DNA of 64,000 nt from Breviolum minutum Mf 1.05b.01 (GCA_000507305.1 DF239662.1:62001-126000); one strand, 5' to 3'; positions 51,946-62,841 are shown, counted from the first letter of the stretch. A program made the numbers and translations. Notes: generated by a model not told the origin, from the letters alone.

Positions 51946-52095
51946 CTGCTCAGAATGGGCACTTTGAAGTTGTCCGATTTCTGGAGGAGTCCAGTGCCAA
52001 CAAAAGACCAAGGCACCACAGATGAGGAGCAACGCCACAGTTCTGCTCAGAAAGGGCAACTGTCAACTTGAAGTTGTCCTTTTCCTAGGTAGTGC
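51946..52095 (+). pseudogene. Decayed ankyrin repeats
   Basis: The GGGCACTTTGAAGTTGTCC and GTGCCAACAAAAGACCAAGG blocks match the repeats upstream with small indels (extra A, lost bases), so no single frame persists. Confidence 0.7.
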
Positions 52096-52530
52096 CTGAC
52101 AACAACAAACTGTTTGGCGGAAAAATTGCCGAGACGGATTATGTAATAATTACATTGTATATATGAGCTCATATGTATACATCATATTTGTATATATGTA
52201 TACATATATATATATATATAAATATAGATATATCGGTACCCCCCCAGGGCCCACCTTTTGAGGGGGGAATGTATCACTTACCAAGTGTGGCGTTGAAGAC
52301 ATTCAAAGACATGCTCAGAAAACACTGTAATTTTCAGTGTTTTATGCACATCCTATTCGTTGTGTTTTGATGATATTTATTCTTTAACCCAATAGAATAG
52401 CGAGAAAATCAAAAATGGATTCCTTTTTGAATTTGAGCTTTGTTCACTTCAAATTGCATCCCCACTGCAGGTTTTGTGACTACTTATACCTCTCAAAAAC
52501 TTGCATGATAAGCCAAAAATGCATGAGTGC

Positions 52531-52735
52531 ACCAAACCTGCATATACTCAAAAAGATCAACACCAAACCTGCATAAACTCAAAAGAATCAAAAAAATCAT
52601 AGGGAAGCATCACCAAACCTGCGTATACTCAAAAAAATCGAAAAAACAAAAACAAATTCATCTATGCCAGTCAGTCCCACATAGAGTCTGAATTTTTTTG
52701 TTTTTTTATTGTTTTGAGTATTTGCAGGTTTAGCG
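52531..52735. repeat. AAACCTGCATATACTC direct and inverted repeats
   Basis: Three direct copies at 52531, 52562 and 52612 and an inverted copy near 52709-52732 (TTTTGAGTATTTGCAGGTTT). Confidence 0.7.
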
Positions 52736-53049
52736 ACTTTTCCCTATCATTTTTTTTTTGTATATGAGGTTCATCAAACCTGCAATTTTGCAACCTTCGT
52801 TGACTCAACCAAGCATTTTCATAGCGAACAAATTGTCTGAAACTGTCAAATTTTGGAAAGCCCACAGGCGGTGCCATAAACAAAACCACCAAATTGTATG
52901 AGGCCACTGGTAAGGTTTTTTATTAAGCAAATAAAGGTATAGGTTTCAATTGCCTAACCAATATTTTTTTCAAAACTTGGGAGATCAGATCTCCCAGGAT
53001 GCTGCAATCATCACCACCATCAGGGTAGGGCATCTCCAGAAACATTCAC

Positions 53050-53286
53050 TTGCCACGAGCCAATCGCATCCTGGTTTCAGAGCAGGTTTCGCATCTCAAG
53101 TTTTTGGCAAATTTGAAGGTGGATTCAGGCACAAATGTCAATGACCCTCCAATCGAAAACAAAAAGAACACATCAGAAACCCTCCCTCCAAAATCGGAAG
53201 GGTTTTTGGGAAGATTTGTTTCCCCGGCTTTCCATCATAAGTGTTTGTTCACATGGACCACCCATTCAACCCCCTGGGTACTGTGA
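53050..53286 (+). CDS. Probable exon
   Basis: RILVSEQVSHLKFLAN, LKVDSGTNVNDPPIEN, KKNTSETLPPKSEGF. The start may be after GTTTCAG at 53083. An overlapping frame of 103 codons (53135-53446) is also open. Confidence 0.42.
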   Translation: MPRANRILVSEQVSHLKFLANLKVDSGTNVNDPPIENKKNTSETLPPKSEGFLGRFVSPAFHHKCLFTWTTHSTPWVL

Positions 53287-54297
53287 CCTTCCCCGGTGGT
53301 TCCACCATGAAAGGTCATGGCACCTCCAAAAGTTGCCACCAGTTCCAAGGCCAAGGGATTTCGACATTTTTGTGATGCATGGGGCCCGCCCGATGTTTTT
53401 TTGGGCCTCTACTTATAATTGGTTGGTAGGGGCCCACCAACTGTAGGGGATGTGCATTCCTTCTATCCGTAAATATCCGTCCTTGATAACTTGATAAGAT
53501 GTCATTTCAGGATGGATCCCCAGAAAAAAACCCAAATCTGGAATACATGCAAGGCATCTTTCAAAGGTATATCTCTACTTCTTTGTTTTTCTTGGGGGGT
53601 ATACAGAAAAAATGTCCAAAAGAACACTCTTCTAGTTATCGAATTCTCTCAGGAATGAGGCCAGATGTTTGTAAGAAGCCAATCTAGAAGGCATGGTCCA
53701 CTAAGTGAGACAGATTCAGACTACGTTGGTTTTTGAATTTCAATGCTGGTGTCAAGAATTGCATTCTTGAGCAAACTTGGTAGGTAGTTTGCTCATCTGT
53801 AGCAGAATGAGCTTCGAAATTCAACAACACAAAGGTTAGAGGTTGTTTGATTTTGTTTGTTTGGTTCGGGAATGAAATTTTTTCACCCTTTATTATTAAT
53901 TTTGGGAGTATCATTTTTTTCTTCCGTATGTTACTGGATAGGGATTCCCATTTCATGGATCATGATAATCCATATCCAAGGTTCCATGCATGGAATGATA
54001 TACCTTTTCCCCGATAATGGAAGAGGAAAAATTGCCCTAGAAAAGAAACTTGTATCGGAGAGACCCACTTTCCACTCCCATGATTGTGGGAGGAAGAGTA
54101 AATATCTTTAATTCCACCAAAAATTGAATGGGACCAAATCCCAACGGACCCCTAAGTAAGGTGGGATCGAACTAATAGACATTCAGGTTTTTTCGGGTTC
54201 CATTCAGTGGCTCCTGTTCGAGATTTCTTGGATTAATGGGTTGGCCACTTCTCTTGGAGTAGTTTAAGGTGAGTTCTTATTTTGTACCATGGTAAAT

Positions 54298-54523
54298 CGC
54301 CATTTTCTCTTCTCAAACAAAATCATCCGACTTCGGCTTCTCCCCCAGCAGCAATCCCGAACACGATATGAGCATCTTTCTTCTCCAGGCCAAAGCCACT
54401 GCCAAGGCCCGGGAAGCTTCTATTTTGTTGAATGGAGGACAGAGTCGTCGTTTTTGTATGTTTTTTTTTCGGGAAATGCAGGAAAGAGTCGTCGTCATTT
54501 TAAGATTTTTGGGAGTGCGATAG
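54298..54523 (+). CDS. Exon, about 75 codons
   Basis: Frame SSDFGFSPSSNPEHDM, SIFLLQAKATAKAREA, SILLNGGQSRRFCMFF to TAG. An internal acceptor CTTCTCCAG at 54388 may be the true start. Follows an IE-K remnant. Confidence 0.55.
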
Positions 54524-55559
54524 AAAATTGTGTTTAATATGTTATTGTTGAGTACTTCAAGTAAGAATATTCTGATTCATGCATATTTTTGGGATCCCCC
54601 CCGCTCCAGTAACAGTGCAAAACATGATTTCACACATGTTGACCCACTTTTGTTAATCAAGTTTTGTTTGGAATATTCTAAGATTTTGATAGTGACGCAC
54701 AAAAACGGTGATTTGGACATATCTACTCTAAAATTGGGTCCCCTTTGAGTTGAATTAAGTTCTGTGAATATATAGTTTCAGTGGAATATTTGTTGAATAT
54801 TCACTGAACATAATATTATGTGAATATATATATTATGTGTGAAAAAAATGTACTTTATAAACAGTTCAATGGTTACTTGATGGTACAGGTTGGGTGGTTC
54901 ACTATTCTTAGAATACGTAGTATTAAATGAATTATCATGTCAGCGGATGGGTTTAAGATAGAATCTTCCACCAACATAAACCATATTGCGTAAGGGCGGA
55001 AGAAAGAGCTCACAGTATATACTTGTGCTTTCAAGCAACAAACAAATAGTGACTGAAAGATCGTGTGGAATGGTGTAAAATTTGCAGATTTGTGTATGGA
55101 CGGAATAACAAATTCAACTCCAGGTGTCATTGATCATCATTCTTCTCCATGAAATTGGTTCTTCAACTTTGTGGCCTTAATGCCCACCGACCGTAAGGGT
55201 CCCGAAACATGGATCAAATGGAAGTACCTGATACCTAATCCGTATAAATAGCGGCAGTGATGTAAGCTGTACAGAAACTGGATGGACTTGTTAGTAGACT
55301 TATTTCACCACAATCATAGATGTTTTCTGAACAAACATGCTACTATCATTGTATGATACACGTGTTGTTTCTCCTCAAATTGCCACTATTTTAAGCTCCA
55401 AAGGTTGCATTCGAATATACCATACTATACTGTACTATATACTTTGAATATATGAACTATGCTAACGAATATGAAGTATACCAAGTATACGGAGTAGATA
55501 GTTACAGTATATACATATACATATACACACTACCTTCGGGTTTATACACATTTTCTCAG

Positions 55560-55770
55560 ATCCGTACATGATTTCTCCAACCTGTTGGCTTATCTTCCCA
55601 CCTGGTGGGTCGGAACTGAGCACAGGTTGCTGGCAAGGCTGCATCAGATGGGAAGGCACCGCACCATTCTGAAGCCACTCGGGCGTTGTGGCAAGGGCGT
55701 TACCTGGTGGACATGGTTTTCTACAAGCAAATGATGCGCAAAACATGTGGAATTCATATGTGGTCAATTG
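55560..55770. CDS. Coding island, strand unresolved
   Basis: + frame: DFSNLLAYLPTWWVGT; - frame: PEWLQNGAVPSHLMQP with regularly spaced Cys/Pro. GC is raised relative to the flanks. Confidence 0.33.
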
Positions 55771-56034
55771 TAAATGACATGTTTGATGACATACCAGTGT
55801 ATATATATATATTACTAGTAGCGCTTAAATCATTTGAATCGCTTACATGCAAACAAGACTCCACCTTGGTATGAGGAGATGGCAGGTTTGTTAAGAGTCA
55901 TACCCCTTTGACTAGATATATAATATGTTTTTTTTGATATATATGTATGTAAATATAACATACACCATACAAGTTCAATTGGGCCAGGCTATGGAAATAA
56001 ACATAACCATTATCTCGCGAATTATTCAAAACAG

Positions 56035-56089
56035 TGATGATGAACCATGCATTGCATCGACCAAAATTCATGATCAGTGTTGGATCTAG
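56035..56089 (+). CDS. Exon before IE-B
   Basis: Acceptor TTCAAAACAG; MMNHALHRPKFMISVG; donor ATCTAG-GTGGTGG, phase 2. Confidence 0.5.
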
Positions 56090-56175
56090 GTGGTGGTAAA
56101 TTTTTTTTCGCCCCTATTTGGGGAAGATTCCCATTTTGACTAATATTTTTCAATTGGGTTGAAACCACCACCTAG
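56086..56175. mobile_element. IE-B introner candidate (56090-56175)
   Basis: CTAGGTGGTGGTAAATT left; GTTGAAACCACCACCTAG right. Shortest complete copy (90 bp). Confidence 0.68.
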
Positions 56176-56290
56176 TGGATGCTGTTCAATATATTTCGTT
56201 CGTTGCAGTGATTCAAGCAAATATTGGCTACTATTGACTGACCTTCCTTTGTTTCTTAAATCAGCAGCAGAAAATAATCTAAGCACTTGA
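56176..56290 (+). CDS. Exon after IE-B
   Basis: In phase: GCCSIYFVRCSDSSKY, WLLLTDLPLFLKSAAE, 37 codons to TGA near an IE-K copy (56300-56412). Confidence 0.5.
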
Positions 56291-56461
56291 GATACTTGGA
56301 TTGTTTATGGTGACTTTTTACTGTCTCTACCACAGTAAATCACCATTTTTCACAACCGTTTTGGAGAATATGTTTGTTACTTTTTCCAAGCATCGAACAT
56401 GCAAATCCAAGCTAAGCATTGCAGATAAGGGGTGACCAGTAACAGCTTCCCAGTCATGTGT

Positions 56462-56620
56462 TTTTTCCATCCCCCGCCAACGTATTGCGCCAGAAATAGC
56501 CGGCCTTGTGAAGGGCTTATGAAAATCGATTGGTTTCCCAGTTTCCCTTAATAAGGCCTTATTAAACCCTTGTTTCTCAGGAGGATACGTTATTGGGGGG
56601 GTTGGTTGACCAGCCATGAT
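56462..56620. mobile_element. IE-J element
   Basis: CGCCAGAAATAGCCGGCC and TTAATAAGGCCTTATTAAAC core; GGTTGGTTGACCAGCCATG right. Confidence 0.52.
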
Positions 56621-56678
56621 AGGAGAGAACATTTTTTAACTATAGTGGAGTATGGGTGAACTGTTTACCCATTTATAC

Positions 56679-56930
56679 GTACCCTCCCCGAAACTAACAT
56701 ATATATGGTACATATATATTCAATGGTGTATAATTTACCAACCCTCAGGGAGGGTTTGAAACTAACAATATATGTTACTTATAATCAATGGTATATAATA
56801 TACCAACTCTCACAGAGGGAGTGTTAGAGGATGTGAAACTAACAACATATGTACCCATTTACTATACCCTGAAAATCAATGGTTGGAAGATGAATTTTCC
56901 TTTGGTGCCCGGCCTTCACCTCCAGCAGAA
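56679..56930. mobile_element. Stacked IE-C fragments
   Basis: Three successive GAAACTAACA left ends with duplicated spacers, then one core (AATCAATGGTTGGAAGAT). Confidence 0.45.
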
Positions 56931-57041
56931 ATGCTGAACTCCAGGTGATGCCTAAGACGTCTCCATCACCCGTGAAGCCAAAGGTCCCCCGCGTCATCAG
57001 TTATAAGATGGGGTGTTTTTTTAGGGGCCCCTATTAAATCA

Positions 57042-57206
57042 ACGGAGTTTCCTGGTTCCCTTAATAGGTGGTAGGTAGCAGGTAGCATATAATCACCTAA
57101 TTGGCAATATATACTACTTAGATACCACTTATATACTCAACTTATATTGCTTTCTGGGGGGGTTATATGCTACCTACCACCTTTTATGGGAACCAGGAAC
57201 AACCAT
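57042..57206. mobile_element. T2 element
   Basis: TTTCCTGGTTCCCTTAATAG left; GGGAACCAGGAACAACC right. Confidence 0.65.
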
Positions 57207-57337
57207 TGAATAAATGTCCGAAAATAAAAGAGGGACTCATAGCCTCGGTTCCAGGTATGTTTCAGGTATGTTTCAAGATTGGTTTTAGCTTCTGTTGCTG
57301 ACGGTGGATTCTTCAGAAATCTGGCCAATCAGTTGAG

Positions 57338-57604
57338 ATGTTTCCGAAACCGTTCCGCAAAAATAGGAGATCGTGTTTATTTCTCAACTGGTTTCTGGAT
57401 GTCTTCCAAACAAACAAAAATGAGCAGCCCAAGAAGCAAAAAACACATGACATGGGGGATCTACCCCCCTGGCGCCAGGGGATGCAATCGTGGCAAATCA
57501 AGGTTTATTTCGGAATCAAGGAGCCTAAAGATGTACTAATTGTGGTGGTTGACAAGCCAGCATCTTGGGAACGGGTCGATCCAACACCCCGGGGGTTTGT
57601 CTGA
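57338..57604 (+). CDS. Exon, up to 88 codons
   Basis: NEQPKKQKTHDMGDLP, PWRQGMQSWQIKVYFG, IKEPKDVLIVVVDKPA, SWERVDPTPRGFV to TGA. The 3' two-thirds is convincing; the 5' part may be intron. Confidence 0.56.
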   Translation: MFPKPFRKNRRSCLFLNWFLDVFQTNKNEQPKKQKTHDMGDLPPWRQGMQSWQIKVYFGIKEPKDVLIVVVDKPASWERVDPTPRGFV

Positions 57605-57822
57605 AAAGAAAGCCTGGATTTTTCCACATTTCTACCCTCCCTGAAACTAAAAGTTCGAACCTTTTTGCGGATTGTACCAGGGTAAATCACCATTCAACCA
57701 CCATTTTGGAGAATATGTTTTTATATACCCTTTTCATTTGTTTTCCCAAACTTTATGCCACAGCCAGCTGTTCCATTGGTGATTCCAACTCCCACCCAAC
57801 GCCCCCCTAAAAAAAACAACAG

Positions 57823-57918
57823 CGTCACCTTGACGTCATTGGAAAGGTAGAAGTCATTCCAAAAGCCAAGGCTTCTGCTAAGGCTGGAGTTGAACTGGGA
57901 CGCTTTCTGATTCACTAG
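57823..57918 (+). CDS. Array 2 exon, copy A
   Basis: Acceptor AAAAACAACAG; RHLDVIGKVEVIPKAK, ASAKAGVELGRFLIH, then TAG-GC (stop or GC donor). Confidence 0.52.
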   Translation, partial: RHLDVIGKVEVIPKAKASAKAGVELGRFLIH

Positions 57919-58755
57919 GCATCCTAAATTTTCCAAAACTTGTGCATGGTTTTCTCAACCAAATCTTAAATAACCTAAATCCTGATTCTTATGTGGCATG
58001 GACGGAAAGATGAAAACCTGAAAACAGTAACTCTGAGTTCAATTCATGTAGTTTCTGTGAAACTTTTTTTGGTTCCAATTTTTTTTGGACATCGATTTCA
58101 TCCTAAAATTGGAATTTGACAGCGATCGTGGAGGTTTGGTTGTTCAAGGTTTGGTACAACCATGGACAAATGGCAAGCAACCAGCTGTAAGTCTTTGTGT
58201 TATTGTACCTGGAGAATTCATCCATTTTTTGTAAATGTTCAAGCTACATGTGGGATTTTTTTTTGATTCATGGCTGTTGTTGTTTCCTGCAAGCATGAGG
58301 GAACATTTCTGGAACAGATTTTCAGGGAACTTGAGAAATCATGGCTTGAGTCAGGGAGTTGTTCTGTGAACACTGGATGAATGTCAAGTTTCATGGTGTT
58401 TTTTGATATTGCAAAGTTGAAGGGTCCCGAATTTTGGGGTGCAGCCATTCACTTGAGCAGTGATTAAGCTGTTCCTGCATGGCGGTCCTGTGTGTATACA
58501 GATGCTGAAAAACGAGCCAAACACTTAAGTGGTTCCTGGGTGTGACATGACATACTTTTGGCAAACTACTCCTATTAGAGCCCTCGGGCCCCTGAGCTCA
58601 CAAAGTCCTTGTTTCATTATATTTTTTTGATTTCATATATTGTATGTATTTCATAGCTAACCACTAACCAGCTAGCCACCAATCAACCAAGGAGAGAAAT
58701 GTTTTTTTTTGCCTTTTTGCATGTGAACCCAACGCCCCCCTAAAAAAAACAACAG

Positions 58756-58851
58756 CGTCACCTTGACGTCATTGGAAAGGTAGAAGTCATTCCAAAAGCC
58801 AAGGCTTCTGCTAAGGCTGGAGTTGAACTGGGACGCTTTCTGATTCACTAG
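58756..58851 (+). CDS. Array 2 exon, copy B
   Basis: Identical to copy A over the exon. Confidence 0.52.
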   Translation, partial: RHLDVIGKVEVIPKAKASAKAGVELGRFLIH

Positions 58852-59763
58852 GCATCCTAAATTTTCCAAAACTTGTGCATGGTTTTCTCAACCAAATCTT
58901 AAATAACCAAAATCCTGATTCTTATGTGGCATGGACGGAAAGATGAAAACCTGAAAACAGCAACTCTGAGTTCAATTCATGTAGTTTCTGTGAAACTTTT
59001 TTTGGTTCCGATTTTTTGTGGACATCGACTTCATCCCAAAATTGGAATTTGACAGCGATCGTGGAGGTTTGGTTGTTCAACGTTTGGTAAAACCATGGAT
59101 AAATTTCATGGCGAGCAACCAGCTGTAAGTCTTTGTGTTATTGTACCTGGAGAATTCATCCATTTTTTGTAACTGTTCAAGCTACATGAGGGATTTTTTT
59201 TTGATTCATGGCTGTTGTTGTTTCCTGCAAGCATGAGGGAACATTTCTGGAACAGATTTTCAGGGAACTTGAGAAATCATGGCTTGAGTCAGGGAGTTGT
59301 TCTGTGAACACTGGATGAATGTCAAGTTTCATGGTGTTTTTTGATATTGCAAAGTTGAAGGGTCCCGAATTTTGGGGTGCAGTCATTCACTTGAGCAGTG
59401 ATTAAGCTGTTCCTGCATGGCGGTCCTGTGTGTATACAGATGCTGAAAAACGAGCCAAACACTTAAGTGGTTCCTGGGTGTGACATGACATACTTTTGGC
59501 AAACTACTCCTATTAGGGCTCCGGGCCCCTGAGCTCACAAAGTCCTTTTTTCATTCTATATTTATAAATATATGTATATATACATAGAGATTTCATGTAT
59601 GTATATTTATATTTCATGCATCTGTCATACATAGATTTCATATGTATTTCATATAGCAGCTAACCACTAACCAGCTAGCCACCAATCAACCAAGGAGAGA
59701 AATGTTTTTTTTGCCTTTTGCATGTGACCAAACAACGCCCCCCAAAAAAACGAGAGCCGACAG

Positions 59764-59859
59764 CGTCACCTTGACGTCATTGGAAAGGTAGAAGTCATTC
59801 CAAAAGCCAAGGCTTTTGCCAAGGCTGGAGTTGAATTGGGAAGCTTTCTGACTATCTAG
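59764..59859 (+). CDS. Array 2 exon, copy C
   Basis: As A and B but AFAKAGVELGSFLTI; diverges from the array after 59.87 kb. Confidence 0.5.
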   Translation, partial: RHLDVIGKVEVIPKAKAFAKAGVELGSFLTI

Positions 59860-60221
59860 GCATCCTAAATTTTGGTAGACACTTGAGATTTCAGGAAAGG
59901 ATCAACGAAGAAAGCTGACATGTCCCTACAACATTCAAGAATCGCAACTTTCTCCGCAAAAATGCTGAGTGCAAGACTGTTTTTGTTTTGTGAAATGACG
60001 TCTTTTAATCTCAGGTGCTCTTCTTGGGTGTGAAAATTGACAATCAACTCCAATTAGGAGGGTTTGGTTGGGACACCTCCCAACATGACCCAAACTGTTT
60101 TGACCCCCTTGGACATCCAACTATACACCACCTGAGGGTGTGAAAAATCTGTATGTTTGGCAGTCCAAATCCATACCTTCTCAGGAGGTGTTTGGATGTT
60201 TAGTGAGAATGCGTGACTCGT

Positions 60222-60290
60222 GACATTTTGAACAGAACAAGTTCATTCAGACTCTATGAAGATATCAAAGCAATGACTTGCCCTTCCAAG
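60222..60290 (+). CDS. Exon before IE-E
   Basis: DILNRTSSFRLYEDIK then AMTCPSK, phase 0 at CCTTCCAAG-GTGGCC. Confidence 0.46.
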
Positions 60291-60442
60291 GTGGCCCCCC
60301 TACCAGTTATAAAAGGGGGTGAAATATCGCTCCTATAAGTATAGGGTTTTTCACCCCAGTTGCCCATTGATTTTCGGCCACAGAAAGGAGCCCCTTTAAA
60401 GACCCCATGTATAACAATCGGCTACTGGGCCCACCTTGTAGG
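60286..60442. mobile_element. IE-E introner candidate (60291-60441)
   Basis: CCAAG-GTGGCCCCCC left; GGGCCCACCTTGTAG right; core TTTTCGGCCA. Downstream VSVYYDNEAT is in phase before a stop. Confidence 0.64.
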
Positions 60443-60939
60443 TCTCCGTTTATTATGATAATGAAGCAACCTAGAACATGAAGTGTAAAAGAAAAATGTG
60501 GAGCAATTTGTTTAACCCATTTGAAAAAAACAAGGTACTTTTGTGTCTTTGACAACCATGGACAGAAAAAACAACCAACAAATTTTCTTCTTGATGAAAA
60601 ACTTACAGAGGCTAACTTAAAGGTTCAATCCATTTCCATAGCAGTTTTGGAATCCCTTATTTTGAGACATCCACCCCTACCCGTTCCACTCCTGGGTGTA
60701 CTCCCTGTATGACACTCTGCTGTTATGTGTCCAATGCTTGCACCACTGCACCTCTGGACCATTTCGGCTGAGAAAACAGGAAGTAGCAAATTGCGTTAAG
60801 AATGTCATTCATTTATCATTCAATCACTGGCGTTTCCAAGATGTGTCGTTACTGTCGTTAGAAGAATCATTTCTCATGTTGTATGCTGCCATATCAGTCC
60901 ATATTTTTTGTTGTTCAACAATGTTTATCTTTGCAAAAT

Positions 60940-61096
60940 CAGCACTCTTTTGGTGGCCCCCTTTCTTCGGATACGCGCGCTGCATATATTTCAATTTCGC
61001 GGAGCGCTTTCAACAATTTTTGCGCAAGAAAAAAACCATCCGCCACTCGGGGCAGCACCTGGCCGTGGTGGGAAGCTATGTGGCAGTTGTCTTCAG
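60940..61096 (+). CDS. Probable exon
   Basis: PPFFGYARCIYFNFAE, RFQQFLRKKKTIRHSG, QHLAVVGSYVAVV; donor TCTTCAG-GTGATA. The frame is open from 60696. Two other frames are also open. Confidence 0.45.
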
Positions 61097-61127
61097 GTGA
61101 TACCTATAGGTGGTGGTTTCAACTACT

Positions 61128-61241
61128 TTTTATCTATAGACCTTCCTGTGGAACTAACATATCTCCCACCAGTCGGCATTTTTTGAGTCGATGATGTTCC
61201 TTTTTCTCACGTATGATATGTGACTTGTTCCCTGGAGGGTA
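61128..61241. mobile_element. IE-D type element beside an IE-B stub
   Basis: CTTCCTGTGGAACTAACAT left; TTGTTCCCTGGAGGGTA right. It interrupts or abuts an IE-B left end (TAGGTGGTGGTTTCAAC, 61107). Confidence 0.52.
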
Positions 61242-61245
61242 TAGA

Positions 61246-61444
61246 CATCTGTTTGGCATGGATAGATTTAACACATCTTTTCAAAGCCTGCAAATTCGGG
61301 GAAGATTTTTGTTTGCCAATTGTTCGTTCCCTTGGAACTCGGTCCCGGCCCAGAGTCACAAGAGTCCAGACATCCATGACATCCTCCAATTTTGGGGAAG
61401 TTTCCGGGGACCACCAAGCGTCGTCCAAGTCGGGTGCCAAATGA
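61246..61444 (+). CDS. Probable exon
   Basis: Two + frames: FKACKFGEDFCLPIVR with a Ser-rich end, or RFNTSFQSLQIRGRFL, which fits the phase of the 60940 island. The - strand (EDVMDVWTLVTLGRDR) is open as well. Confidence 0.42.
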
Positions 61445-62101
61445 GGTTGCCACAAGGATCAATTCTTATGTTTTTGTTTTTAACCCTTCTAAATTACAAA
61501 CCTCCTTACTGATTCGGGGAGAAAAAACGGACTAATTTGTCATGTGTCCTTGTTAAAATGCAAGACTATTGGAGGGATTTAATTAAGGGTCACCAATACC
61601 CAAAGTGCCCTAGTTGTTGAGGAAGATTCATGGCTGTTCAACGTGCACTCCCTGACACTTCCTTCCAGAAACAATACTTCAATAAGGGATGATGAATTGA
61701 TGAATCATCATTTATCCTAAGCAAAATTCTGCTTTCTTACACCAGGTTCAGCAGAGTAATCAAGCAGGTTCAGCAAAGTCAAGATCAGCATAGTCATAAA
61801 CCCTCTAAGCAAGCACAGCTTCATCATGTAAGTGGATGATGAAGGTTTTCCTTTTAATGCTGGTGAGGTATGTGTTTTCTTGGGTGAATTGAGTATTGTC
61901 AAGACTCCCTCCAAAGTTGGTGCCTAGTGCTTATTTGCTATATGAAGGGGGTTATACTACCCAGTTACATAGGGTTTATAAATGTTAATAATAAGCCAAT
62001 ATGAGGATACCTACGAACCAATCAGGATTTTATGGAATGTCAGTCAAGGGTTTTGAAGGTTCCTCAAATGACACTGTTTTTGATGTGTCTTGTGTTTTCA
62101 G

Positions 62102-62222
62102 TTGGACAAGAGAGGTTCATCGTTGTTTGGTGTTGATTCCTGGTCACCCATCCATATGTTTCCCCAAAAAGTTGGCTTTACTGATTTCAGTAAAAACTTT
62201 GGAGATTCCTTTCATATCTCCT
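62102..62222 (+). CDS. Possible exon
   Basis: Acceptor TTGTGTTTTCAG; LDKRGSSLFGVDSWSP then IHMFPQKVGFTDFSKN, up to a T1 element. Confidence 0.42.
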
Positions 62223-62310
62223 ACCATCCATGTACATTTACCTACATTTAATTTGAATGATTTGTATGGTAAATGGTAGGCAATATATACCAGTTGCATG
62301 GATCCTATGG
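62223..62310. mobile_element. T1 element
   Basis: ACCATCCATGTACATTTACC left; GCATGGATCCTATGG right. Confidence 0.5.
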
Positions 62311-62496
62311 CTATAGAATTTTGTTAATTTTGTTCTTTAAAGCCATTTGTAGTGCACCTCTTTACCTGGTTGGACTTGCATTCCTTTTGCTTTATGCATG
62401 AAAGAGGAGCCTGCGGAGAATCTTTAGATGGAAGAAGTCTATATCAAATAAATAACAAATTGTCAACATTCACAATTACCACAAGGTTTATACTAT

Positions 62497-62602
62497 CTTG
62501 GTGGTCGTTTCAAATTGTTTATTTTCAACCCCTAGGGCCCTAGGGAAATGAACCAATTTGACGAGCACATTTTTCAAATGGGTTTGTTCAACCAGCAACT
62601 AG
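62497..62602. mobile_element. IE-B element
   Basis: CTTG-GTGGTCGTTTCAAAT left; GTTCAACCAGCAACTAG right. Confidence 0.56.
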
Positions 62603-62699
62603 AAATGGTTTGGCGAATATATGGTGATATGATGAATAAGGATCAAATATGATCAAATATTCAAATTGATAATTACCAAAGGTTCAAGGTCATTTCTAC

Positions 62700-62793
62700 T
62701 ACCCTCCAGGGAACTAACATATCCCCCAAAAATGGCATTTTGAAGATGATTTTCCTTTTCCCCAGGTGGGATATGTTAATTCCCTAGAGGGTA
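62700..62793. mobile_element. IE-D type element
   Basis: TACCCTCCAGGGAACTAAC mirrors GTTAATTCCCTAGAGGGTA; the acceptor is mutated (GTTAAT). Confidence 0.58.
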
Positions 62794-62841
62794 TCAAAAA
62801 CATCACCGTTGTTGTGTTTTTTTTGTTTCCCTTCCGTCAAG

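Larger units (their letters stand above)
57790..59880. repeat. Second tandem array, units about 0.93-1.0 kb
   Basis: 57.79-58.72 kb is repeated almost exactly at 58.73-59.73 kb; a third copy begins at 59.73 kb and ends after its first exon. The second unit gained AT-rich repeats near 59.56-59.66 kb. Confidence 0.88.

Noticed and set aside
58239..59386. Conserved - strand frames of 69 codons in both array units
   Set aside because: Conservation only reflects the recent duplication; the + strand of the same stretch is at least as protein-like.
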